Of a stretch of 39,246 nt of DNA, positions 17,280 through 24,769 are shown one piece after another; the first letter of the stretch is position 1; each line of letters starts with the position of its first letter. Source of the stretch: Thermomicrobiales bacterium (GTDB lineage: Bacteria; Chloroflexota; Chloroflexia; Thermomicrobiales; UBA6265). The stretch lies in assembly GCA_023957115.1 (NCBI GenBank), contig JAMLHN010000037.1:1-39246 (forward strand), read 5' to 3'. Under the pieces are notes generated by a model that did no database searches, was not told the DNA's origin, and saw only the letters and a list, made by a program, of their open reading frames with translations. Made by a program: the position numbers and the translations under genes.

Positions 17280-17607
17280 CGAAGGGTCCCAAGCCCGAAT
17301 CGGGAGAGGAGCCATCGCCCGACGATCGACCAGCACACACGCGATGCTGCGCCCGCCGCCAGCAACGCGCGTCGAGTGAGCCATTCTGCCGTATGACTCG
17401 ATGCGTATGGTAGCAGTCGAACCTTAACAGGGGAAGCTTCAACCCTGAGAAATACCTTGGATTCGAAGGCAGTTTTCCGCGAAACGGCGCGATCGCCTGA
17501 AATGCCCACGTACCGCCGCTGCAACGCGGGATGACGATGCGGATCCGCGTGGTTCACGATCCTGCCCGGGTATCCGGTCCAAACTGCAAAATCGAAAGGA
17601 AAAACCG
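17280..17607. promoter_or_regulatory. Divergent region between the cysteine-rich gene and the portal gene
   Basis: This 328-base region separates a minus-strand gene from the plus-strand portal gene and should hold promoters for both. The portal GTG at 17608 has AAAGGAAA upstream. I see no clear -35/-10 pair, repeat or extra coding frame; long open frames across it extend from neighbours and lack start signals. Confidence 0.4.
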
Positions 17608-18927
17608 GTGCACACCGAGCTTGCATGGCCGGCAGAGATGCTGCCGGCGGACGACCGCGCGCGGTTGGCGCGCTACGACGAGGCGCTTGCCTTCTTCGAC
17701 GGAAATCAATGGATCCACCGGCGTCATCCGGGTGAAGTTCGCCTGACGCTGAATTACGCGCGCGTGCTCTTGCGCAAGGTCGCGTCCTACGTCTTTCCAG
17801 CCGAAGCGCGGTTTTCCATTGCGGTCGATGGCGATCAGCAGATTGCCAATCGAGCCGAGCGGCTGCTGGCGGAGACGCTTGCCTACAACCGCCTGGGTGA
17901 GCTGGATAGTGAGTTGTGCGTGGCCGCATCGGTGCGGGGAGACGCGGCGGTCAAGGTGACCTGGGATACCCGGTCTGGGTCCGCCGTCGTGGCGACGGTC
18001 GATCCGGCGACGCTCATGGTCGAGGCTGCCCCGGACGATCCGCGCCGCATCGTATCGGCCATGCAATGCTATGGATTGACCGGGCAGGAGATCGCCACGG
18101 TTTTCGAGGTCGATCCGGTACGGCTCTCCTTCGATCCGGGGCGGCGGTATCGAATCATCGAACGGTGGACCGATGCGGAATGGATGGTTACCGTCGCGGG
18201 ACAGCCATTGCTCCGCCAGCCGAACCCGTATGGGTGGATTCCTTATGTGATCCTGGCGAATCATCCTGGCCTGACGGGGATTTGGGGCGAGTCGGATCTG
18301 GCCGATCTCTACGATGTCTGCCGCGAGATCAATCGCCGAATGAGTGTGCTCTCGCAGGTGCTGGAGCTGTCCGGAGCGCCAATTGCCGTACTGGAGAATG
18401 TCGACGGTTCCGAGGGAATCGCGGTCGGACCAGGGGCCAAGTGGGAGCTGCCCGAAGGATCGCGGGCGTATCTGCTCGATCTTCTCGGAAATGGCGGCGT
18501 GTCGCTGCACTTGGACTATGTTGGGCAGCTCTTCCGGGTGCTGCACGATGTCAGCGAGACGCCGCGGACAGCGTTCGGGGATTCTGGACGCACCATCTCC
18601 GGGGCGGCGCTGGAAGTCGAGATCCAACCGTTGCTCCAGAAAGTCGCGCGCAAGCGCCGGCAATGGGATGCGTTCTATCAGCAGCGCAATTGGCGATTGC
18701 TCGATCTGCTCGACCGGTTCGGCGGCGCGGAGATCGGCGGTTTGCGCCGAACCACCACAATCTGGCCGACCATCCTGCCGAGCGATACCGAGCTGGCGGT
18801 CCGCTCCGCGGTGGCGCTGGTCGAAAGTGGCATCCAGAGCCGGCGTACGGCGCTGGCTACGCTCGGAAGCGAGGACCCCGATGCTGAGCTCGAGCGTATC
18901 GAGCGCGAGTCAAGCCGATTCGAATAG
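17608..18927 (+). CDS. Phage portal protein
   Basis: A 439-residue portal of the SPP1-gp6-like type, the dodecameric ring at the capsid vertex through which DNA is packaged. Features: an N-terminal segment with RLTLNYARVLLRKVASYVF; a middle beta-rich part with AAVKVTWDTRSG and NPYGWIPYVILANHPG; and helical segments around 235-260 (DLYDVCREINRRMSVLSQVLE) followed by a late helical region with SETPRTAFGDSGRTISGAALEVEIQPLLQKV. These are typical portal motifs. The length agrees with the family. The GTG start follows AAAGGAAA. In most phages the portal gene stands just before capsid and after terminase; here it lies 7.7 kb after the capsid gene. Confidence 0.88.
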   Translation: MHTELAWPAEMLPADDRARLARYDEALAFFDGNQWIHRRHPGEVRLTLNYARVLLRKVASYVFPAEARFSIAVDGDQQIANRAERLLAETLAYNRLGELDSELCVAASVRGDAAVKVTWDTRSGSAVVATVDPATLMVEAAPDDPRRIVSAMQCYGLTGQEIATVFEVDPVRLSFDPGRRYRIIERWTDAEWMVTVAGQPLLRQPNPYGWIPYVILANHPGLTGIWGESDLADLYDVCREINRRMSVLSQVLELSGAPIAVLENVDGSEGIAVGPGAKWELPEGSRAYLLDLLGNGGVSLHLDYVGQLFRVLHDVSETPRTAFGDSGRTISGAALEVEIQPLLQKVARKRRQWDAFYQQRNWRLLDLLDRFGGAEIGGLRRTTTIWPTILPSDTELAVRSAVALVESGIQSRRTALATLGSEDPDAELERIERESSRFE

Positions 18928-18940
18928 GGAGCCGCAGATG

Positions 18941-18961
18941 AGTCCAGGGTCCAGTGTTCGA
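18941..18961. repeat. Short heptamer run after the portal gene
   Basis: Three 7-base units, AGTCCAG, GGTCCAG, TGTTCGA, fill most of the short gap between the portal stop and the convergent secreted-protein stop. Confidence 0.6.
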
Positions 18962-18965
18962 GGGG

Positions 18966-19862
18966 TTAACTCACCGTAAAAACCGCGAATTGTCCAAATG
19001 CGGAATGGGGAAGCCCGCTGTCGCGGTCTGCAACCTGGCAGAGCGCCAGATAGGCGCCGGGCGCCAGATCGAGCTGGAGCCATGCCTCGGTGTCGGGCGA
19101 CATCGTGCCGCTGCCTCCGACGACCACGAGCTGTTCCAGATCGATGGGAGTGACCGAGGGATCGACCGGTTGCGGCGAGGTGCCAAAGGCCGCGGCGATG
19201 GCTGCATTGACCGAGGCTTCGGTCAACTCGCCCGGATAGGAATAGATGGTGATGAAGTGCGGCTGGTCGCCATCGTTCTCGATTTCCCAGACAAGATTGC
19301 CCGCTCGCGGCGCGACCGAGAAATCGAAGGCGAAGTCTTCGAGGTTGACATCGACATCTGAATCCGGATCCTCCGGGTCGCCGATATCTCCGGTCACCTC
19401 GGTGGTCTGCCAGACAACGCCGTCCTGCCCCTCGCCGAAGGCGTACCCGACCACCAACCAGCTCCCGGCCGGCAGGTCGATGACGGCTTCTCCGTGGCTG
19501 CCGGCATTCGCCACCACGCCACCGGTGATCAGCGCATCGTAGAACCCTGCCGGTGTTTGATTGGCTGCGGCCGCGTCCATGAACGCGGGAACCATGTCGA
19601 CGGCGGCCATGCCGTCGGGCGCTCGATAGAACTCGATGGCAATCGAACCCGCTGCGCTGACGTTTTCGACCGTCAGGAAATACCGTCCAGCGTCCAGCTC
19701 GGGCGGAACACTCATCGCCGAGTCCGCGGTGACAATCGGGAGCTCCGGTAGGCCCAGTTGACGCAACGGGGTCGCGGGAAATGCGCCCTCCTGGGCCCGC
19801 GCCTCCGCCATGCCGCCGATGGAGAGCGTAGCGAGCATGAGTACCATCAGCCAGCGTCGCAT
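18966..19862 (-). CDS. Secreted protein of unknown function
   Basis: A 298-residue exported protein. A signal peptide spans about 1-23 (MRRWLMVLMLATLSIGG, cleavage after AEARA). The mature part has two beta-rich halves: one around 55-150 (RYFLTVENVSAAGSIAIEFY, LPAGSWLVVGYAFG), one around 180-298 (FDFSVAPRAGNLVWEIENDGDQPHFITIYSY, DLAPGAYLALCQVADRDSG). The pattern of His in QPHFITIYSY, Cys in LALCQV and a later His resembles a cupredoxin-like fold, but I cannot confirm a complete copper site. The ATG follows AAAGGA. It sits between portal and adaptor genes on the opposite strand. Function not known. Confidence 0.72.
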   Translation of the reverse strand: MRRWLMVLMLATLSIGGMAEARAQEGAFPATPLRQLGLPELPIVTADSAMSVPPELDAGRYFLTVENVSAAGSIAIEFYRAPDGMAAVDMVPAFMDAAAANQTPAGFYDALITGGVVANAGSHGEAVIDLPAGSWLVVGYAFGEGQDGVVWQTTEVTGDIGDPEDPDSDVDVNLEDFAFDFSVAPRAGNLVWEIENDGDQPHFITIYSYPGELTEASVNAAIAAAFGTSPQPVDPSVTPIDLEQLVVVGGSGTMSPDTEAWLQLDLAPGAYLALCQVADRDSGLPHSAFGQFAVFTVS

Positions 19863-20013
19863 GTGGAGGTCCTTTCTGTGAGCGCGGCTCCCCTGCCGCG
19901 TGCAGTTTCGGCTGTTCTACGGCTGCCGATGTTTCCAGCTTACCCGCTTGTTGCCTGAGCGTTCATTCCTGCCGCCATCCACTTGTATAAAGTAAAGAAG
20001 GGACCGATCCATC

Positions 20014-20535
20014 ATGACCACACGTGCCGATCTGCGCGCGAAGCTTCGCATTCGTCTCGACGACCCGACGCCGGCTCCACTCTGGAGCGATGCGATGCTC
20101 CACGATTTTCTCCTCGAAGCGTTCCACCGATACAGCGCGCGATTCCCGCTGCAGCAAACCGAACCGGTGACCGCGGCAGGTGGCGAGCGGTTGCTCCCGC
20201 TCACCGGCCCCACCGTCGAGCGGGATATCGTGCGTGTTTGGCAGCCGGACGGATCGCTCTTGCTGCCTTCGGTCGATGGCGATCGCGCGGCCGGATGGTC
20301 GTTCTGGAACGGCGCTCTGGTGCTTTCGACCGTGGCGCAGGCTGGAATCTGGTCGATCGATTACCTGGCGATGTATCGGTTGCCGGCGGACGATGTCACC
20401 ACCGTCGCGCTCCCCGAAGCCGATGAAGAGATCGTCGTATTGCACGCCGCCAGCGCGGCATTGCTGCGCCGCTCGGTCGAAGTGGGCAAGCGTGGCATGG
20501 AATCGTCCAGCCTGGCCCTGGTTCGCGTGGCCTGA
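20014..20535 (+). CDS. Head-tail adaptor-like protein
   Basis: A 173-residue protein starting MTTRADLRAKLRIRLDD, followed by WSDAMLHDFLLEAFHRYSARFP, a helical pattern typical of small phage head-completion adaptor proteins that dock to the portal. The C-terminal half is beta-rich (VLSTVAQAGIWSIDYLAMYRLP), then helical (EEIVVLHAASAALLRRSVEVG). An AAGGGA site precedes the ATG at 20014. Family match is by general resemblance; the position after portal supports it. Confidence 0.75.
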   Translation: MTTRADLRAKLRIRLDDPTPAPLWSDAMLHDFLLEAFHRYSARFPLQQTEPVTAAGGERLLPLTGPTVERDIVRVWQPDGSLLLPSVDGDRAAGWSFWNGALVLSTVAQAGIWSIDYLAMYRLPADDVTTVALPEADEEIVVLHAASAALLRRSVEVGKRGMESSSLALVRVA

Positions 20536-20676
20536 AGCGTACACCGAGCGGCGGACGGCCTCTATTCGGGCGCGGTTTCGGCGTGCGTATGGCGGCGCCC
20601 TTCGACGATAGAACCGTCGGTGCCCGCCCGCCCAGTTCCGGGCAGACGCGGGGCAAGGATGGATGAGCGATAGACG

Positions 20677-21480
20677 CTACGGGGCCGGGGTTGCCGCGGG
20701 CATGGTTATGCCTGCCGGCGCAACCCAGGGGGTGTAGTCGAGCTCGTAGACCGCCGCCATGGTGGTCAGCGTCATGTCCGGGGTGACGGTTTCCGAGATG
20801 TAGTGCACGGTCGAGCCTTGCGCGGCCCGGCCGGAGAGTGATTCGGTCACCCGCACGATGGCTTTCGCGACCCCATTCAGCACGAGGTCGGCTGAGCCTA
20901 CCTGGAGGTTTGTCGCGTCCAGCTCCGAGCCGTTGTTGATTTCCAGCTGCATCGTCTCGGCTACGCCGCCCAACGTTGCGTTGGAGAGCAGGTCCATCTT
21001 GCCACTCAGCGACGATACGCTCATCGCCTCGATGTTCAGCTGTGCACCCGTGGTCAGTCCGATCACCAGCGACGGCTGTGCCGGCATGGCCGCGATGTTG
21101 AGGGTGACCGTGCCCGCGAGGTGAATCTCCTCGATCGACGGCGCCACGATCTCGTAGGTGAGCTCACTCAGCCCCGTCACATCGAGCGCCGATGTCAACG
21201 GAGATCCAAGCACCAGCTGCCCGTCTTCGACCTGGGCATCGAGCCGATCGACGATCAACGAATTCCCCGTGATCGTCACGGATGGGGTTGCGCCGAAGGT
21301 CAGGGTGGCAGAACCACCCCCATTGATCTGAATGCTGGTGAATGGATCGAGCGCAATCGTTTCGGTTTTGGTTTCCCCTTGTGCGGATGCCTGGCTCGCC
21401 GGTGTTGCCACAACGAACGCCAGAAGCCCGAACATGAGTCCGACCGCCAGCAGGGAGCGTAGCCGGAGGTTCTTGTACAT
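20677..21480 (-). CDS. Secreted DUF2807-like (GIN domain) beta-helix protein
   Basis: A 267-residue exported protein: signal peptide about 1-34 (LLAVGLMFGLLAFVVATPASQASA), then the DUF2807 pattern DPFTSIQINGGGSATLTFGATPSVTITGNSLIVDRL, QVEDGQLVLGS, and a repetitive beta-helix part (LTYEIVAPSIEEIHLAGTVTLN, LDATNLQVGSADLVLNGVAKAIV). Proteins of this kind are found at bacterial surfaces; the biochemical role is not known. The ATG at 21480 follows AAAGGATG. Longer readings upstream lack a signal peptide start. It is located between two phage-derived genes on the other strand. Confidence 0.82.
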   Translation of the reverse strand: MYKNLRLRSLLAVGLMFGLLAFVVATPASQASAQGETKTETIALDPFTSIQINGGGSATLTFGATPSVTITGNSLIVDRLDAQVEDGQLVLGSPLTSALDVTGLSELTYEIVAPSIEEIHLAGTVTLNIAAMPAQPSLVIGLTTGAQLNIEAMSVSSLSGKMDLLSNATLGGVAETMQLEINNGSELDATNLQVGSADLVLNGVAKAIVRVTESLSGRAAQGSTVHYISETVTPDMTLTTMAAVYELDYTPWVAPAGITMPAATPAP

Positions 21481-21589
21481 GAAACATCCTTTCGGTTGGC
21501 GCCGGTGTCCTGGCGCACGAGGTACTCCGCCATCGTCAAGTATGTCTCCAGCACGCCATGTGTAAAGGGAAAGAAAGGAACGTGCGTCC

Positions 21590-21916
21590 ATGCCAATCGG
21601 ATGGAATCGCAATCTTGCCGCGCTGAGCAACCGGCCAACCGCTCAAACGCGTAATGTGCGCGTGCGTGAGTCGGTTTTCGAGCAGGTTTCGACCATCGCG
21701 GTGTCGATCGTCGCGGACGTGGTGACGGTGGTCCATCGCGCCCTGGAAGCGCAGGTGTGGACCCGCTGGCAAACCGCCTCGGACGAATCGGTCTGTCCGG
21801 TCTGCGGTCCGTATCACGGCCGGGTCTGGAAAGCCGGCGAGGGTCCCCAACCGCCTCTGCATCCTAACTGCCGCTGCCAGCGGGTCTTCGCCTTCACGAC
21901 CTGGACGAGTCGTTAG
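21590..21916 (+). CDS. Short MuF-type minor head protein (C-terminal domain only)
   Basis: A 108-residue protein with the zinc-finger-like end of the SPP1-gp7/MuF head morphogenesis family: TASDESVCPVCGPYHGRVW followed by PPLHPNCRCQRVF (C-x2-C, H and C-x-C). Full MuF proteins normally have over 200 residues, with an N-terminal helical domain that binds the portal; here only about 45 residues precede the motif (FEQVSTIAVSIVADVVTVVHRALEAQVW, a single helix). So it is a truncated or minimal form. AAAGGAA lies before the ATG. The region after it (to 22486) is unusually empty. Confidence 0.75.
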   Translation: MPIGWNRNLAALSNRPTAQTRNVRVRESVFEQVSTIAVSIVADVVTVVHRALEAQVWTRWQTASDESVCPVCGPYHGRVWKAGEGPQPPLHPNCRCQRVFAFTTWTSR

Positions 21917-22486
21917 AGCGCAGAAAGGTCGCAGGTTGAATAGCACGCAGCTTTGAGCCATCATTGGTCATCAAGCATCAGGAGGGTCGGCCGGCTGAAG
22001 ACCAGTTGATCGGAAGTGGCAGCGGCAGGAGCCGCGGGGAGCCTTTGAGGTTCCAGGAACCCGGTGCAAGGTCGCGTGCGCCCGCAAAGACCGGCATTGA
22101 GCAGGGATTCTGTCGGCAGGCTGAGCCGGGCCATCGGGGTCGTTGGTTTCGTCCAGAAAACGAGGCCACCACCGCGCCTGTGCCACGCCTCAGATCGCGC
22201 TCGGGATCGGGAATCGCCACGCGAATACCGGACGACCCGCGCATGCTCGGCCAGCCACGCCGGTCAGCATCGGCCCGCGGACGTGCGATCCATCTGCTCA
22301 CGCGACGAGGTCGTCGGCCCTCTGCTGTCGGCGCCCCAGTCAGATGATCGACACTGACGGAAAACCGGTGGGGAGCAGCCGTCCCACGCTGCCATCATCA
22401 TCACCGAAAGGCAGGCATGGCAGACACTGGCATCTAGCACGCGCAGGCTTCCGCGTGGGCGTGTGCCTGCTCGGAAAGGAGCATTC
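21917..22486. other. 570-base stretch with no recognisable gene
   Basis: Between the MuF-type gene and the tail-like gene all frames are poor: open stretches are Arg/Ser/Pro-rich, lack ribosome binding sites and resemble nothing I know. Possibly the remains of one or more head-tail genes. The last bases (AAAGGAG at 22475) are the ribosome binding site of the next gene. Confidence 0.5.
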
Positions 22487-24292
22487 ATGACCCAAACGTC
22501 CGATATCGTGCTCGATGGGACGCCGTACATGGTGCTTGCCGGGAGCTACCGGCGAGCCGCGGCTGGGACGCCCGAGGGGCGGACGGGCCGCGTTGTCTTT
22601 GCCGATTTCGTGGGCGGACAACGTCGCGCTCTGCAGCTCGAGCGGGACACGTCCTGGGATTCTGCCGGGGTCGGTCCTGCCATGTTCGGGCAGGGGGTCG
22701 AACCCTGGCCGTTATTCCAGCAGCATACCGATAGCGTGGCTGGAACGGTAAGCAGCGGAACGCGGGTGCATTCGCTGGCGTTGGGGAACGCCGTCTACGT
22801 GGCAAATGGCCGGTTCGTTTACCGCTCGGTTGCGCTGACCGCGGGAGGCTGGTCGAATCTGACCCAGGTCGCCGATCTGGGTGCGGGCAACACGGTCGCC
22901 GGGCTCGCCTTCTACGGCGGCTATCTCGCCATTGCATGCGGAATCGGTTCTGATATCAAGCTGCTTGATCCGGGAACGCTCGCGCTCACGACGCTTTCGG
23001 CCGGATTGAAAGGAAGCTGGATCGTGGGCTATGCCAGCCGCCTGGTCATTGCCGATCCGATCCCCGGCAACGACGGCATCGTTCGGCTCACGACCGGGGG
23101 CGGTATCGACACGCGCGAGCTCGACTCGCCCATTACCAACATGACGCTCCATGGTGGCAAAGTCGCGATTTCGACTCGGTCGGCGATCTGGTTGCTCGGC
23201 GGCCCGGCCGATCCGGTGAACGGCGTTTGGCTGGGCGAACCCGAACCGGTCTACACCCAGTTTGCGCCAGCGCCAGACGATTTCATCCTCCTCTGTTCAT
23301 TCGGCGGCAAGCTCTATACGTGGCTCAGCGGCAATCTGGTCGAATGGAATCCGAATGGAGGGGCGAGCAAGCAGGGATGGCGTGCGACCGGCCTGGACGG
23401 GGTGCAATGCTTTGGTGGCGTTGTTGCTGGCACTATGCTGGTGGTCTCGCTCGAACGGCGTCCCGGTCTCTTTCAGCTGTGGGCCTTCGATGGAACCGGT
23501 TGGTGGTTGATGCGGGAGACCGAATCGATGCCCTGGGTGTGGCCGACCGCATTGTCGGGCGCCGGAACGTTCGACCTGCTTGCGTTTCGTGATGGCGATA
23601 CCGAGGTGACGTACGATCTTGCCCGGATGCGACACCGGGATGCCGCCGTCCATGCCTATGCCGCCACCGGCGCGTTCACCACCTCGCTGCTCGATGCCGG
23701 CGAACGGGATGCGTCCCGCTCCTGGCGTGCGATTGGCGCGACATTCGCCACACCCGAGCCGCGTGGCAATCCGGCATCGTCCGATCCAGTCACGCTCTCC
23801 CTTGCCTGGTCGGTCGATGCCGGAGCGACCTGGACGACGGCGACAACGGAAACCGTCGCTGATCCCACCCAGCGGGTGCTCGAGCTCAGAGCCGAGTTGC
23901 CATCGAATGCAGCAGTCGGTCCATTGCTCCAGCTCCGGGTCGGATTCGATTCAGTTTCCGACTGGTCACCGGTGCTTACCGGACTCTGGGCGGAGTACAT
24001 CGCGCTCGACGACCCGGCACGCCGCCGGCGATGGAATCTCTCTGTCCTGACGCGGGATGCGACGATTCAACGCGATGGATCGGTCGCGCCGCTCGACGGC
24101 GCGGGGCAGAGCGCGGCATTGTGGCAATCGTGGGAGCTGGGCCAGACGGTGACCTTCCGCGATCTCGACTACGACACCAATCCGGTCGAGCGAGCAGTTC
24201 GCATTGTCGATATCGAGCAGACCGTTCCGCAACCGAGTGAGATGGCCTCCCTGTCTACATCGGTCGTCCGGCTCCAATTGCTCGAGCTTTGA
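22487..24292 (+). CDS. Large tail/fibre-like structural protein with propeller-type repeats
   Basis: A 601-residue protein without signal peptide. Residues about 85-370 show repeated short beta-blades (VHSLALGNAVYVANGRFVYR, VAGLAFYGGYLAIACG, VGYASRLVIADPIPGNDG, MTLHGGKVAISTRSAIWLLGG, LLCSFGGKLYTWLSGNLVEW), which suggests a beta-propeller. The C-terminal third (about 390-601) is a beta-sandwich-like part (FTTSLLDAGERDASRSWRAIG, WSVDAGATWTTATTETV, VERAVRIVDIEQTV). The ATG follows AAAGGAG. It closes the phage-derived module, so a tail, baseplate or receptor-binding role is inferred from context. It ends before the terminator at 24566. Confidence 0.7.
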   Translation: MTQTSDIVLDGTPYMVLAGSYRRAAAGTPEGRTGRVVFADFVGGQRRALQLERDTSWDSAGVGPAMFGQGVEPWPLFQQHTDSVAGTVSSGTRVHSLALGNAVYVANGRFVYRSVALTAGGWSNLTQVADLGAGNTVAGLAFYGGYLAIACGIGSDIKLLDPGTLALTTLSAGLKGSWIVGYASRLVIADPIPGNDGIVRLTTGGGIDTRELDSPITNMTLHGGKVAISTRSAIWLLGGPADPVNGVWLGEPEPVYTQFAPAPDDFILLCSFGGKLYTWLSGNLVEWNPNGGASKQGWRATGLDGVQCFGGVVAGTMLVVSLERRPGLFQLWAFDGTGWWLMRETESMPWVWPTALSGAGTFDLLAFRDGDTEVTYDLARMRHRDAAVHAYAATGAFTTSLLDAGERDASRSWRAIGATFATPEPRGNPASSDPVTLSLAWSVDAGATWTTATTETVADPTQRVLELRAELPSNAAVGPLLQLRVGFDSVSDWSPVLTGLWAEYIALDDPARRRRWNLSVLTRDATIQRDGSVAPLDGAGQSAALWQSWELGQTVTFRDLDYDTNPVERAVRIVDIEQTVPQPSEMASLSTSVVRLQLLEL

Positions 24293-24426
24293 TCTCTTGT
24301 CCTGCAGCGAATTGCAACATGGTTGGCCAGCGATGCTGCACGCGGGGTCGTAGCGCAGGGACTCGTGCCCTGCGATCGGCCGCAGGCCGATCATCGCGGC
24401 GACCTCGAACATCCGTCGCGTGTGTC

Positions 24427-24538
24427 ATACGGAATCCGGGTGATTGCTCAGGGCCGGCGTCTCCCTCATGCGATGCTGGGCGGGGCCGGTGGTGAACCGA
24501 TCGTGCCGCATCCTGGTGTGTTCACCCGGATTCCGTAT
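24427..24538. repeat. Inverted-repeat element, copy A (perfect ends)
   Basis: A 112-base element with perfect 17-bp inverted ends: ATACGGAATCCGGGTGA at 24427-24443 and TCACCCGGATTCCGTAT at 24522-24538. Its ends match the element at 15983-16080 and its right part matches the element at 14257-14359. There is no coding frame of note; it is MITE- or REP-like. Confidence 0.85.
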
Positions 24539-24565
24539 CAATCACTATGAAATTGGCTGTAAAAG

Positions 24566-24605
24566 AAAGAGCCCCGTTCCAGCGCCTGCTGGAACGGGGC
24601 TCTTT
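24566..24605 (+). terminator. Strong rho-independent terminator of the tail-like gene
   Basis: An 18-bp perfect stem, AAAGAGCCCCGTTCCAGC with GCTGGAACGGGGCTCTTT, and a four-base loop. The stem ends in TCTTTGTGTT on the plus strand and in AAAG/TTTT-rich sequence on the minus, so it could work in both directions. Confidence 0.9.
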
Positions 24606-24739
24606 GTGTTCGTTCCTACCTCAAGCAGATCCCGCAATGGTTGCCACCCTGAGCTGGTCTGCCAGGGCGCGCCGTTCTCGGCCTACGGCCGATCGCGAGG
24701 GGACCGCCGGTCGCTTGTGTTTCGGGCTCTGCTCGCATG

Positions 24740-24767
24740 CGGAATCCGGGCGATCGCTCGGATTCCG
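24740..24767 (-). terminator. Palindrome next to the binding-protein stop
   Basis: CGGAATCC and GGATTCCG enclose a GC-rich centre containing CGATCG; the whole 28 bases are nearly self-complementary. It lies two bases from the stop of the gene at 24770. Sequence of the arms is that of the inverted-repeat family, so this may be a short form of the element reused as terminator. No T-tract. Confidence 0.5.
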
Positions 24768-24769
24768 TC

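Larger units (their letters stand above)
24293..24769. other. Intergenic region rich in inverted repeats
   Basis: This 477-base gap between the tail-like gene (+) and a binding-protein gene (-) has no credible gene. It contains the inverted-repeat element at 24427-24538, a strong terminator at 24566-24605, and a 28-base palindrome at 24740-24767. Confidence 0.7.

Noticed and set aside
21964..22347. Plus-strand frame of 127 codons between MuF-type and tail-like genes
   Set aside because: Arg/Ser-rich, no ribosome binding site, no recognisable motif; similar frames exist on the other strand.
24566..24605. Attachment site or recombination site at the end of the phage-derived region
   Set aside because: The sequence is a standard terminator hairpin; no tRNA gene, no matching direct repeat at the left edge near 6 kb and no integrase were found.
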